Below are positions 16,108-24,934 of a stretch of DNA of 64,000 bases, in pieces. The number at the start of each line of letters is the position of its first letter. Position 1 is the stretch's first letter. Made by a program: the position numbers and the translations under genes. Source of the DNA: Arthrobacter livingstonensis (GTDB lineage Bacteria; Actinomycetota; Actinomycetes; Actinomycetales; Micrococcaceae); contig NZ_QJVD01000001.1 of the NCBI RefSeq assembly GCF_003219815.1, positions 372,001 through 436,000 of the forward strand, written 5' to 3'. Below the pieces are notes generated by a model, which was not told the DNA's origin, did no database searches, and worked only from the letters and a program-made list of their open reading frames with translations.

Positions 16108-17391
16108 ATGATTCCGCACGCACCCTGGTTCACTGAATCCCGATTTGGCATGTTCGTCCACTGGGGGCTGTATGCCCTGCCCGCCCGGCACGAATGGGTG
16201 ATGAACAGGGAACGCATCGCCGGGGAAGACTACGAAAAGTACTTCGACCACTTCGACCCGGACCTGTATGATCCGCGTGAATGGGCGCTTGCAGCCAAGA
16301 ATGCCGGCATGCAATATGTTGTCCTGACCACCAAGCACCACGAGGGGTTCTGTCTCTGGGACTCCGCCCTGACCGACTTCAAGGCCACGAAAACACCTTC
16401 CGGCCAAGACCTGGTGGGGCAGTATGTGGACGCCTTGCGCGACGCCGGGTTGAAGGTTGGCTTCTGCCACTCGTTGATCGACTGGCACCATCCCGACTTC
16501 ACCATTGACGGTGTCCACCCGCAGCGCGACAACCCGGACGCAGGGCAGCTCAATGTGGGCCGTGACATGGCTCGATACCGGGACTACCTGCACGGCCAGG
16601 TCCGGGAGCTGCTGACCAACTATGGGCAGATCGACTACCTGTTCTTCGACTTCTCCTACGTGTCCGAGGACCACCAGGACGTCTGGGGCGGCAAGGGCAG
16701 TGACGCGTGGGGCTCCGTTGAATTGCTGGAGATGGTCCGTGAGCTTCAGCCCGGCATTATTGTCAATGACAGGCTGGACATTCCTGGCGACTTTGTCACT
16801 CCGGAGCAGTATCAACCGTCGGGGCCCATGGTGGTGGACGGTGAGGAGGTTCCTTGGGAGGCCTGCCAGACTCTTAACGGCAGCTGGGGCTATGACCGCG
16901 ACAACTTGGACTATAAGTCCGTGGACCTGCTGGTGCGGATGCTGGTTGACGGTGTCTCGAAGGGCGGGAACCTGCTGCTCAATGTCGGTCCCACAGGACG
17001 AGGCAATTTTGATCCCCGGGCCGTCGAGTCGCTGCGCGGAATTGGTGATTGGATGCGCCTGCACTCCCGTGCCGTCTACGGCGCCGGAGAAGCGGACTGG
17101 ACTCCGCCGGCGGACGCCCGTTATACGCGACGGGGCGATCATCTCTACCTGCACCTCTTTGCGTGGCCCTTTGAGTACGTGCACCTGCCCGATCTGGCCG
17201 GCAAGGTGGCCTACGCCCAGCTGCTCAACGACGCCTCGGAGGTGGCTATGCAGGAGCTTGGCCCCGACCGGGCAGCCATCAACACCGCCCAAGGCGGGCA
17301 GCCCGCCGGGACCCTGACCTTGAAGTTGCCCGTGCGGCGCCCCGACGTCGCGCTTCCCGTCATCGAACTCTTTTTGAATCCGGGGGCGTAG
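16108..17391 (+). CDS. GH29 alpha-L-fucosidase, cytoplasmic
   Basis: A retaining glycosidase releasing L-fucose from alpha-fucosides. The 427-residue product has GH29 landmarks: FGMFVHWG (13-20), KHHEGF (76-81), WHHPDF, and the nucleophile Asp181 in IDYLFFDFS. The second half contains NGSWGY and LLLNVGPTGRG, also typical. There is no signal peptide, so hydrolysis happens after import. GAGGAG precedes the ATG. The acid/base residue of GH29 is poorly conserved and I do not assign it. The gene lies between the importer and the fucose-oxidising enzymes. Confidence 0.93.
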   Translation: MIPHAPWFTESRFGMFVHWGLYALPARHEWVMNRERIAGEDYEKYFDHFDPDLYDPREWALAAKNAGMQYVVLTTKHHEGFCLWDSALTDFKATKTPSGQDLVGQYVDALRDAGLKVGFCHSLIDWHHPDFTIDGVHPQRDNPDAGQLNVGRDMARYRDYLHGQVRELLTNYGQIDYLFFDFSYVSEDHQDVWGGKGSDAWGSVELLEMVRELQPGIIVNDRLDIPGDFVTPEQYQPSGPMVVDGEEVPWEACQTLNGSWGYDRDNLDYKSVDLLVRMLVDGVSKGGNLLLNVGPTGRGNFDPRAVESLRGIGDWMRLHSRAVYGAGEADWTPPADARYTRRGDHLYLHLFAWPFEYVHLPDLAGKVAYAQLLNDASEVAMQELGPDRAAINTAQGGQPAGTLTLKLPVRRPDVALPVIELFLNPGA

Positions 17392-17392
17392 C

Positions 17393-17707
17393 TTGTCCGA
17401 AACCATCGCCCTGCACACCCGCCTGAAACCGGGGAAAGAGGCTGACTACGACGCCGTCCACGCACGGATCAGCGGCGAGCTTGACCACGCCCTGCGCGCC
17501 GCCGGCGTCACCGGCTGGAATATCTGGCGCAGCGGCCGCGAGCTTTTCCACGTGGTGAGGGTCTCCGAATACCAGGCCATGCGCAGGCAGCTCGCCGCCA
17601 ACCCGGTGAACATCGCATGGCAGGCCGTCATGGCGGAACTCCTCGAAGTGGAGGACGACTATTCCGGTACTGACAGGGGACTGGCGAAAGTGTGGGAACT
17701 GCCATGA
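17393..17707 (+). CDS. L-rhamnose/L-fucose mutarotase family protein
   Basis: A 104-residue protein of the RhaM-like (DUF718) family, which equilibrates alpha and beta anomers of 6-deoxy sugars. Visible markers are the early LHTRLKPGKEADYDAVHA, the middle NIWRSGRELFHVV, and the end LAKVWELP. It appears to start with TTG at 17393, one base after the fucosidase stop, and overlaps the next gene by four bases (ATGA). In this cluster it would supply the anomer used by the fucose dehydrogenase. Confidence 0.85.
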   Translation: MSETIALHTRLKPGKEADYDAVHARISGELDHALRAAGVTGWNIWRSGRELFHVVRVSEYQAMRRQLAANPVNIAWQAVMAELLEVEDDYSGTDRGLAKVWELP

Positions 17708-18687
17708 GGGTCGGCGTTCCGCTGCGTGGCCGGCTGGGCCGTTTGGGGTTTGGCGGCGCAGGCATCGGCAACTTGTACCGCGCCATGGACGACGCCGTTG
17801 CTGCCGCCACCTTGGGAGCGGCCTGGAATGCGGGCATCAGGTACTTTGATACCGCGCCCCACTACGGGCTGGGTCTGTCGGAGCGTCGCCTGGGTGCGTT
17901 CTTGGCCACAAAGCCGCGGGGGGAATTTTTCATTTCCACCAAGGTCGGCCGCATGCTGGAGCCCGTGGAGAACCCGTCCGGTGCCCGCGACGGAGAGGGC
18001 TTTGTCGTGCCTGCAGACACCGTGCGCCGCTGGGACCCCACCGAAGCCGGAATTCGCCGCAGCATTGAGGAGTCGCTTTGTCGTCTGGGCCTGGACCGGA
18101 TCGACATTGCGTACCTGCACGACCCCGATGTCTACGACCTGTCCGCCGGGATCAACCAGGCGCTGCCGGCGTTGGAAAAACTCCGTGCCGAAGGACTCGT
18201 GGGGGACATTGGCGTGGGGGCCAACTCGGCCGATGCGCTGCGTGACTGCATTTTGGGGGCCGACCTCGACGTGATCATGCTGGCGGGCAGGTACACGCTC
18301 CTGGAGCAGCCTGCCGCCACGGAATTGCTGCCTCTTTGCGTCGAACGGGGCGTGGGCGTGGCCAACGGGGGGGTCTACAATTCCGGACTGCTGGCACGCC
18401 CCGTGGTCCCCGACGACGCCCACTACAATTACGTGCCTGCGCCTGCGGGTATTCTGGCAAGGGCCCAGGCACTGGCTGCCTGTTGCGGCGAATTCGGTGT
18501 TGAACTGCCGGCCGCCGCTTTGCAGTTTGCGCTCAACCACCCTGCCGTATGCACGGTTGTTGTGGGCGCCTCCAACGCCGAACAGATGGCCCAAACAGCG
18601 CAGCGCATGGCGGCGGACATCCCGGCCGGGCTTTGGGACACGTTGGTGGACCGGGGGCTGCTCGCCAAGGAACTCGTCCATGGTTGA
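17704..18687 (+). CDS. aldo/keto reductase, probable L-fucose dehydrogenase
   Basis: A 327-residue (beta/alpha)8 oxidoreductase of the subgroup containing L-fucose and D-threo-aldose 1-dehydrogenases. The catalytic Tyr lies in DTAPHYGLGLSERRLG and the Lys in STKVGR; VVVGASNAEQ closes the cofactor site. Predicted reaction: L-fucose + NAD(P)+ to L-fucono-lactone. Start at 17704 in an ATGA overlap; an upstream in-frame ATG at 17692 is less likely. Placed between the mutarotase and lactonase genes, exactly where the first oxidation is needed. Confidence 0.88.
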   Translation: MRVGVPLRGRLGRLGFGGAGIGNLYRAMDDAVAAATLGAAWNAGIRYFDTAPHYGLGLSERRLGAFLATKPRGEFFISTKVGRMLEPVENPSGARDGEGFVVPADTVRRWDPTEAGIRRSIEESLCRLGLDRIDIAYLHDPDVYDLSAGINQALPALEKLRAEGLVGDIGVGANSADALRDCILGADLDVIMLAGRYTLLEQPAATELLPLCVERGVGVANGGVYNSGLLARPVVPDDAHYNYVPAPAGILARAQALAACCGEFGVELPAAALQFALNHPAVCTVVVGASNAEQMAQTAQRMAADIPAGLWDTLVDRGLLAKELVHG

Positions 18688-18736
18688 GCTGGCCGCAACC
18701 ATGCCAGCCTCCGCCATGGCGGGCTAAACGGCGCAG

Positions 18737-19585
18737 GTGGGAGACGGCGTCGTGCGCCTTGATTCCCACCTGCACCTGTGGGAAGTGGGGGAGGGGCGGT
18801 ACCCCTGGCTGGGGCCGCAACACGGTCAGCTGTACCGAACGTATTCGGTGCAGGAGGCGCGTGAAACGCTGGCTGCGGCAGGCGTCCAGCGCGCCATCTT
18901 GGTACAGGCGGATGACACCGCCGCGGACACGGAGGCCATGCTGGCCCATGGAAACGCCCATGAGTGGATTGCCGGGGTGGTGGGGTGGCTGCCGCTGGAG
19001 GATCCCGCTGCCGCCGCCGCCATGCTGGAAAAGTGGCGGGCGCACACTAAGTTTTGCGGCGTGCGGACCCTGATCCATGACGACCAGCGGCCCGACGTGC
19101 TCGGGCTGGCGCCGGTGCGCGAATCCCTGGGACTGCTGGCTGTCGAGGGGATCCCCTTTGAGGTTCCGGATGCGTTCCCACGGCATCTCGGCCAGGTTGC
19201 CGCACTGGCCACCGAGCTGCCGGAGCTGACGGTGGTGGTCGATCATCTGGGGAAGCCGCCGCGGGCGGGTTCAGGGGGAGAAATGTTCCCCTGGGAACGG
19301 CAGCTGCGCGCGGTGGCCGCCCTGCCAAATACGGTGGCGAAGGTGTCCGGACTGCACTGTGGTGGGGTCGAATTCTCTGCTGGTTCCCTGACCCGGGTCT
19401 GGGACATTGCCCTGGAGGCCTTCGGGCCCAGCCGGCTCATGTTCGGCGGCGACTGGCCGGTGAGCCTGCTCGGGGCACCCTACGCGGAGACCACGGCTGT
19501 GCTGGCGTCGCTCATCGGTTCACTCAGTCTGGACGAGGCTGCAGCGCTCTGGCACGCAACGGCAGAGCGGGTTTACTCCCGCTGA
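18737..19585 (+). CDS. amidohydrolase-family L-fuconolactonase
   Basis: A 282-residue amidohydrolase-2 protein. The metal motif is LDSHLHLW near the N-terminus, with VVDHLGKP midway and MFGGDWPVS near the C-terminus, the pattern of sugar-lactone hydrolases. Predicted to open L-fuconolactone to L-fuconate, the substrate of the dehydratase at 11.5 kb. The GTG start at 18737 is a weak choice; a GTG five codons on (18752) is also possible. It is the last gene of the rightward run and converges on the regulator. Confidence 0.87.
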   Translation: MGDGVVRLDSHLHLWEVGEGRYPWLGPQHGQLYRTYSVQEARETLAAAGVQRAILVQADDTAADTEAMLAHGNAHEWIAGVVGWLPLEDPAAAAAMLEKWRAHTKFCGVRTLIHDDQRPDVLGLAPVRESLGLLAVEGIPFEVPDAFPRHLGQVAALATELPELTVVVDHLGKPPRAGSGGEMFPWERQLRAVAALPNTVAKVSGLHCGGVEFSAGSLTRVWDIALEAFGPSRLMFGGDWPVSLLGAPYAETTAVLASLIGSLSLDEAAALWHATAERVYSR

Positions 19586-19605
19586 ATTTCCGAGTCAGGG
19601 GGAGT

Positions 19606-20277
19606 CTAGAGAGCCTGGCGCAGCCAGTTCTCCACGCCGCTGATGTGCACTGTGAGGAGGGCGCGGGCCAGCTCGGCGTCGCCGCGTTCCAGTGCCTCGA
19701 TGATGGAGTTGTGTTCGGCCAGGGTGCGATCCACAGCCCTTTCCTGCGTGAGGCCGCGCCAGATGCGTGCCCGGACGGTGCTGCTGGACAGCGCATCCAA
19801 AATGCTGCTCAGGTAGGAGTTGTTGGCCGCGGCGGCGATCAGTCCGTGAAACACCAGATCGTGCTCCACGAGGGATTCAACGCTCGTCGCCTCACTGATG
19901 TCCTCCATAGTGGCACGGAGGGCGGCGAGCTGTTCGAGCGAAATGCGCCCGGCGGCAATTGAGGCCGCTGCTGGTTCAAGAATGCGCCGCACTTCAAAGA
20001 TGTCCAGGATGGACTTGTCCTGGTGCAGGTCCACGATGAACGTCATGGCCTCGGTGAGCAGCTTGGGCTCCAGGCTGGTCACGTAGGTGCCGTCGCCGCG
20101 CCGCACATCCAGCACCCGGATGATCTCCAGCGCCTTGACGGCCTCGCGCAGGGAACTGCGGGACAGGCCCAGCTTTTCGCTCAGTTCCTTCTCCGGCGGC
20201 AGCCTGTCGCCCGCGGACAGTTCGCCGGAAAGGATCATGTCCTTGATCTTGGTGATCGCCTCGTCTGTAACAGCCAT
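19606..20277 (-). CDS. GntR/FCD-family regulator of the fucose cluster
   Basis: A 223-residue FadR-subfamily repressor. The N-terminal winged helix has LSAGDRLPPEKELSEKLGLS and RSSLREAVKALEI; the FCD all-helical domain carries the metal/ligand set HDLVFH, with a later His in EHNSIIEAL and one in TVHISG. TACAAT lies exactly 6 nt before the ATG and there is no ribosome binding site, so the message is probably leaderless. An operator-like site overlapping this promoter suggests autoregulation. The effector is unknown, perhaps an acid intermediate of the pathway, as for other FCD proteins. Confidence 0.9.
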   Translation of the reverse strand: MAVTDEAITKIKDMILSGELSAGDRLPPEKELSEKLGLSRSSLREAVKALEIIRVLDVRRGDGTYVTSLEPKLLTEAMTFIVDLHQDKSILDIFEVRRILEPAAASIAAGRISLEQLAALRATMEDISEATSVESLVEHDLVFHGLIAAAANNSYLSSILDALSSSTVRARIWRGLTQERAVDRTLAEHNSIIEALERGDAELARALLTVHISGVENWLRQAL

Positions 20278-20283
20278 GGGTCA

Positions 20284-20303
20284 ATTGTATTGGTCTGATG
20301 TTT
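20284..20303 (-). promoter_or_regulatory. leaderless promoter and operator of the fucose regulator
   Basis: The -10 TACAAT (20284-20289) is followed by TGACCC and the ATG. AAACATCAGACCAAT (20289-20303, minus strand) overlaps it and shares AAACATCAGA with the palindrome at 11390. Confidence 0.55.
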
Positions 20304-20339
20304 GTCCGGGTGGCACCGGGTGGCACCGGGCGGGACGCC

Positions 20340-20374
20340 AAAAAGGCACCCCCGAATTCCTCGGGAGTGCCTTT
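20340..20374 (-). terminator. terminator of tRNA-Ser(GCT)
   Basis: Minus strand: a 14-bp stem (one mismatch, AAAGGCACTCCCGA) with a 5-nt loop, ending in a run of T. Confidence 0.8.
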
Positions 20375-20382
20375 ATGTGATG

Positions 20383-20470
20383 CGGAGACGGGGGGATTTG
20401 AACCCCCGGTGGAGTTGTGCCCCACACTTCATTAGCAGTGAAGCCCATTCGGCCGCTCTGGCACGTCTCC
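20383..20470 (-). tRNA. tRNA-Ser (anticodon GCT)
   Basis: An 88-nt cloverleaf with a long variable arm. The acceptor GGAGACG pairs with CGTCTCC, and the loop in TTCACTGCTAATGAA gives anticodon GCT. The T-loop is TTCAAAT. The CCA end is not encoded. Confidence 0.95.
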
Positions 20471-20584
20471 AGCACTGGCCAGGGTAGAAGCCCCTGACCA
20501 GCATCCCAAACTTTACCTAGTGGAAGGGGTACAAAGCAAAACGGGCACGGCGGCGCACAATGACTGGCGGACGGGGCCCTTTTT

Positions 20585-22795
20585 CTACAGTCCGCCCGTC
20601 AGCGCCCGCCACAGGAATTCGTGCGACGCCGTGTGGAGCCGCGCCGCCTGCGCATTGTTTCCGGCACCCGCGTGGCCACCTTCAAGGGCCTCGTGGAACC
20701 AGACGGGAATCCCGAGCCCCTCCATCCGGGCCGCCATCTTTCGCGCCTGCACCGGACCCACGCGGTCGTCGGACGTGGCGGTCCAAATGAAGGCCGGCGG
20801 GTAGGAGAGGTCGCCGCGCAGCAGGTGGTACGGGGAAAACGTTTTGATGAACTCCCATTGTTCGGGCACATCCGGGTCGCCGAATTCGGCAATCCAGGAT
20901 GCCCCGGCGGAAAGCTTCGTGTACCGGCGCATGTCCAGCAGCGGCACCCCGCAGGAAACAGCCCCGAACAGCTCGGGATATTGCGTGAGCATATTGCCCA
21001 CCAGCAGCCCGCCGTTGCTGCCGCCCGCGCAGCCCAGGTGTTCCGGCCGGGCCACCCCGCGGGCCGCCAGGTCGCGGGCCACCGCGGCAAAGTCTTCATA
21101 GGCCCGGTGGCGGTTTTCCTGAAGTGCCGCAGTGTGCCAGCCCGGCCCGTATTCGCCGCCGCCGCGGATGTTCGCCACCACGTACACGCCGCCGCGCTCC
21201 ACCCCGTCAACCACCGTCCGGCGCTCCAGCCAGGTGCGCCCCACGGCCCCGCTGTAGGCCGGCGTCCGCGAAATCTCAAAGCCGCCGTACCCGCCCAGCA
21301 GCGTCGGGTTGCCGCCGTCGAACACCAGATCCCCGGGCCCCACCTGGAAATACGGGATGCGCGTTCCGTCCTCGGACACGGCAAAGTGCTGTTCCACCGT
21401 GTACCCCGCTTCGTTGAAGAACGACGGCGACGCCCGCACCATCGAGGCCGGCCCGCCCGCGACGTTGGCAGAGCCCGCGCCGTCCGCAGAGCCGGTGCCG
21501 GGGGAGTGGGCGCCAGGGGCGGCAGCCCCGCCGGCCAGGGTGCCGCGGTACACCGTGGACGGGGTGAGGAACCCGGTGGCGACGAGCCAGTAGTCGTTGC
21601 CGCACACCTCGTCCTCGTCGTCGACGGCGTGGGCGTCCACGGAGTGCAGCGGCGGGCAGGCGTCAAGTTCAACGGAAGCCCAGCCGCGGGACGGGTCCAG
21701 GACCAGGATCTTGGACGAGACGTCGTCGAGCAGGTTCAGCAGCAGGAAGTCCCGCGTCCAGCTCCACGACTGCAGGGACTGCGTGGGCGTCGGTGCAAAG
21801 ATGGTGCGCACGCCGCGGTCCCCGGCCAGGAACGCGTCCAGCCCAATGGCCAGCAGCGTCCCGGCCGCATGCGTCGCGCCGGAGACACCGCCGACGGCCC
21901 AGTCCGTGCGCGGGCGCAGCAGCAGCCACTCCCTGTGCAGCGAGACGTTCATGTCATCGGGGACGTCAAGGTGCACCCAGTCGTCGCCCACCCGCAGGTA
22001 GCTGCGGGAGTTGAAGAAGTCCAGGACGTCGTAGGCCAGGTCGCGTTCAAAGCCGGGCGTGCTGTCATGGGACACACCGCCGCTCAGGTGGTCCAGCGGC
22101 ACGGAGTACAGCGGCGCCTTCGCCGCCAGTTCCGCCAGGGTCTCGCCGCGGCGCAACACCCGGGCTGCTGCCGGGTAGGAGGATGACGTCATGGAGCCGG
22201 CGCCCGTGTCGGTGCCCACGTACAGTGTGTCCGCATCAACCCAGGTCAGGCTCGTCTTCGCCGTCGGAAGTTCAAAGCCACCGGGCACAAACCCGCGCGC
22301 TGGCAGGTCAAATTCGCGGTAGGTGACGGCGTCGCCGCCGTCCGGGGACAGGGCGACCATGGCGCGCCGGTATTCCTCCCCGGCCGCGGGCCGCAGCAGC
22401 GAGGCACCGGCCCACAGCCACTCCGCGCCCTCAGCCGCGCTCAGCGCGTCAACGTCGAGGAGAAGCTGCCAGTCCGGGGTGCCGGAAGCGTAGCTGTCCC
22501 AGTCCGTGCGCCGCCACAGCCCCCGCGGGTTCGCCTCGTCCCGCCAAAAGTTGTAGTACCAGTCCCCGCGCTTGGTGACCATGGCAATGCGGTCCCGGGA
22601 ATCGAGCACCTCCAGCACGGAGGCCTCGAGCGCCGTGTACGCCGGGGTCACCAGCGCGGCGTCGGTGCGGGCGTTGCGCTCCCGGACCCAGGCCATGGCA
22701 TCCTGGCCGCGGATGTCCTCGAGCCAGAGGAATTCGTCGTCGGGCTGCCCGGCGATGTCGGGCTGGTCTGGGGCGTCTGGGGATGTGTGGTTCAT
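20585..22795 (-). CDS. S9 family prolyl oligopeptidase-type peptidase
   Basis: A 736-residue serine peptidase. The N-terminus has DDEFLWLEDIRGQDAMAWV, the usual S9A opening; then comes a beta-propeller region, and the C-terminal alpha/beta-hydrolase holds Ser593 in CAGGSNGG, Asp676/677 in TSDDRVGP and His708 in EGGHAG. There is no signal peptide, so it is predicted cytoplasmic, cutting short proline-containing peptides. A stretch rich in Ala/Gly/Pro (around residues 430-455) is an insertion in the propeller. TAGGAT sits exactly 6 nt before the ATG, indicating a leaderless message. It diverges from the FAD-binding gene with 49 bp between starts. Confidence 0.92.
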   Translation of the reverse strand: MNHTSPDAPDQPDIAGQPDDEFLWLEDIRGQDAMAWVRERNARTDAALVTPAYTALEASVLEVLDSRDRIAMVTKRGDWYYNFWRDEANPRGLWRRTDWDSYASGTPDWQLLLDVDALSAAEGAEWLWAGASLLRPAAGEEYRRAMVALSPDGGDAVTYREFDLPARGFVPGGFELPTAKTSLTWVDADTLYVGTDTGAGSMTSSSYPAAARVLRRGETLAELAAKAPLYSVPLDHLSGGVSHDSTPGFERDLAYDVLDFFNSRSYLRVGDDWVHLDVPDDMNVSLHREWLLLRPRTDWAVGGVSGATHAAGTLLAIGLDAFLAGDRGVRTIFAPTPTQSLQSWSWTRDFLLLNLLDDVSSKILVLDPSRGWASVELDACPPLHSVDAHAVDDEDEVCGNDYWLVATGFLTPSTVYRGTLAGGAAAPGAHSPGTGSADGAGSANVAGGPASMVRASPSFFNEAGYTVEQHFAVSEDGTRIPYFQVGPGDLVFDGGNPTLLGGYGGFEISRTPAYSGAVGRTWLERRTVVDGVERGGVYVVANIRGGGEYGPGWHTAALQENRHRAYEDFAAVARDLAARGVARPEHLGCAGGSNGGLLVGNMLTQYPELFGAVSCGVPLLDMRRYTKLSAGASWIAEFGDPDVPEQWEFIKTFSPYHLLRGDLSYPPAFIWTATSDDRVGPVQARKMAARMEGLGIPVWFHEALEGGHAGAGNNAQAARLHTASHEFLWRALTGGL

Positions 22796-22801
22796 GCACC
22801 A

Positions 22802-22807
22802 ATCCTA
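22802..22807 (-). promoter_or_regulatory. -10 of the S9 peptidase gene, leaderless layout
   Basis: TAGGAT, then TGGTGC and the ATG, on the minus strand. Confidence 0.6.
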
Positions 22808-22832
22808 GGCAACCCGGCGCGGGGCCATCAGT

Positions 22833-22838
22833 TAAGCT
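22833..22838 (+). promoter_or_regulatory. -10 of the FAD-binding protein gene, leaderless layout
   Basis: TAAGCT, then CAAGGA and the GTG. It lies 25 bp from the -10 of the divergent peptidase gene. Confidence 0.5.
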
Positions 22839-22844
22839 CAAGGA

Positions 22845-24821
22845 GTGGAAATTTTCGGCGGGCAGGCAGTGGTCATCGTGGGTGCGGGGCCCCGCGGCAC
22901 CTCCGTCATGGAACGCCTGCTGGCCCGGTACGCGGCGGAGGCGGACGCCGGCCGGGACGCCCGAAACGCCACCGCGCCGCGGCGCCCCCTGCACATCCAC
23001 CTCGTGGACCCGTTCCCGCCCGGCCCCGGACATGTCTGGCGGACGGAACAGTCCCGGCTGTACCTGATGAACACCCAGGCGTTCTTTCCCACGCTCATTC
23101 CCGACCAGGGCGTGGCCGCGGCGCCCCTGGCCGGCTGCAGTTTCAACCAGTGGCGCGAAGCGATGCGCGCCACACCGGACCACACCCTTAGCGGCGGCGA
23201 CCGCACCGAACTTGCCGCGCTCGCCGCCACCGGCTTTCCCAGCCGCGCCCTTTACGGCCGGTACCTGTCCTGGTGCTTCGCCCGGCTGCTGGAAAAGCTG
23301 CCCGACGGCGTCCAGGTCACCCTCCATGCGGGGGAGGCGAAGCGGGTGGCGCGGGACCATGAGAGGGGCGGGTACGGCGTCGAACTGCTCAACGGGGAAA
23401 CCCTTCGCGCGGACAGCGTGGTGCTGGCGCTGGGCCATGTGGAGTCGCGGCTGAGCCCGGCGCAGCGGGAACTGCGGGACGAGGCGCGCAGCCACGGGCT
23501 GACGTACCTTCCGCCGGCCGTGCCCAACGATGTGGACTGGGACCAGCTTCCCGCAGGAGAAACCGTGCTGGTGCGCGGCATGGGCCTGAACTTTTTCGAC
23601 GTGCTTGGGCAGCTGACCGAAGGCCGGGGCGGCCGCTTTGAGGCGACCGGGCGCGGGCCCGGCGACGCGCTGAGGTACCTTGCCGGCGGCCGTGAACCGG
23701 TGATTGTCGGGGCGTCGCGCCGCGGCACCCCGTACCGGGCCAAGGCAGAGCTGGCGAGCTATTACCCGGCCGGCGTGGCGCTGCGGTTTCTGTGCGAGGA
23801 AGCCGTCACCAGGATCCGCGACATGGGCGCCACAGCCGGCTTTGACCACGATATTTGGCCGCTGCTGCACCGGGACGCGCTCTGGGCCTACTACACCACG
23901 CTGGCGCGGACCCGCCCGGACGCTGTGTCCCCGGGGTTCCTGCCGGCGCTGGACGCGCTGCTGCATTCCGGGGCCGGTACCGACGCCCGTGACTGGGCGG
24001 AGCAGCTCAAGTCGCTGGAAGGAAGCCATATGGCGGCGGGCCTGGCGCTGGACCTGCCCGCGCTGGCCCGGCCGCTGCAGCGCCACCCGCTGCGGCCCGG
24101 CGGGAGTCACCGCTTCGGCTCACAGGAAGAGCTGGATGCGGCCGTCCTGGCGTATTTGTCCGACGACGCCGCCGGCTCGGCCCGGGGGGAGGACGACCCC
24201 GTGAAGATGGCCATTGGCGCCCTCAACGCCGGGCGGGCGGTCATCAAATCCCTCGTCGCGGACCGCGGCATCACGCAGGAGTCCTGGCTGGGCGAGTTGC
24301 GCGGCTGGTTCGAGGGCTTTGTGGAGGGCCTTGCGAGCGGGCCGCCAGCCCTGCGCATGGAGCAGCTGGCCGCGCTGGTGCGTGCCGGCGTGGTCCACTT
24401 TGCCGGCCCCGACCCCGTGTTTAGGATCCAGCACGGCATCTTTTCGGCCAGTTCCCCCTGGGTGGCGGACGAGCCCTGGCAGGCCAGGCACCTAGTAGAG
24501 GCGCTGGCCCCTGCAAACCGTATCCAGGGCACGGCCTCCCGGCTGCTGAACAACCTCCAGGCGGACGGATTGGTCCGGCCGCGCGTCATGCTGGCGTCCG
24601 ACGGCGGCCCGGTCGTCACCAGCGGCCTGGACGTTTCGGCCCCGCCATACCGTCCCCTCGATGGTGCCGGCCTGCCGGTGGAAGGGCTGTACGTGCTGGG
24701 GCTGCAGCTTTCCTCGGTGCAGTGGGGAACCGCTATTGCCGCCCAGGCCAACGCCGAATACCGCAGCGGCTACCGTACCGTCCTGGACGCCGACGCCATC
24801 GCGGCGGACATTTTGGCCTGA
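22845..24821 (+). CDS. large FAD/NAD(P)-binding protein
   Basis: A 658-residue protein whose N-terminus carries a dinucleotide-binding motif VVIVGAGPRGTSV, followed by HLVDPFPPGPGHVWR and LYLMNTQAFFP, typical of the FAD-NAD(P)-binding (HpxO-like) family in actinobacteria. A second glycine-rich element (LVRGMGLNFFDVLGQLTEGRGG) follows, and the end has LYVLGLQLSSVQWGTAIAAQ. Its substrate is unknown. The GTG at 22845 is supported by TAAGCT exactly 6 nt upstream; AAGGAG touches the start codon and is too close to act as a normal ribosome binding site. No neighbouring pathway suggests a function. Confidence 0.8.
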   Translation: MEIFGGQAVVIVGAGPRGTSVMERLLARYAAEADAGRDARNATAPRRPLHIHLVDPFPPGPGHVWRTEQSRLYLMNTQAFFPTLIPDQGVAAAPLAGCSFNQWREAMRATPDHTLSGGDRTELAALAATGFPSRALYGRYLSWCFARLLEKLPDGVQVTLHAGEAKRVARDHERGGYGVELLNGETLRADSVVLALGHVESRLSPAQRELRDEARSHGLTYLPPAVPNDVDWDQLPAGETVLVRGMGLNFFDVLGQLTEGRGGRFEATGRGPGDALRYLAGGREPVIVGASRRGTPYRAKAELASYYPAGVALRFLCEEAVTRIRDMGATAGFDHDIWPLLHRDALWAYYTTLARTRPDAVSPGFLPALDALLHSGAGTDARDWAEQLKSLEGSHMAAGLALDLPALARPLQRHPLRPGGSHRFGSQEELDAAVLAYLSDDAAGSARGEDDPVKMAIGALNAGRAVIKSLVADRGITQESWLGELRGWFEGFVEGLASGPPALRMEQLAALVRAGVVHFAGPDPVFRIQHGIFSASSPWVADEPWQARHLVEALAPANRIQGTASRLLNNLQADGLVRPRVMLASDGGPVVTSGLDVSAPPYRPLDGAGLPVEGLYVLGLQLSSVQWGTAIAAQANAEYRSGYRTVLDADAIAADILA

Positions 24822-24863
24822 AGCCGGCGGTTGTCCACCAGGAAAACGGTCCACTACAAAAAC

Positions 24864-24909
24864 GGTGCCAACCCGCCGCCAGCGCTGTTGGCTGGGGCGG
24901 GTTGGCACC
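24864..24909. terminator. bidirectional terminator
   Basis: GGTGCCAACCCGCC (24864-24877) pairs perfectly with 24896-24909. It lies between convergent genes. Confidence 0.75.
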
Positions 24910-24934
24910 AAATCCGTCGGCAGGGACAGGCTTG

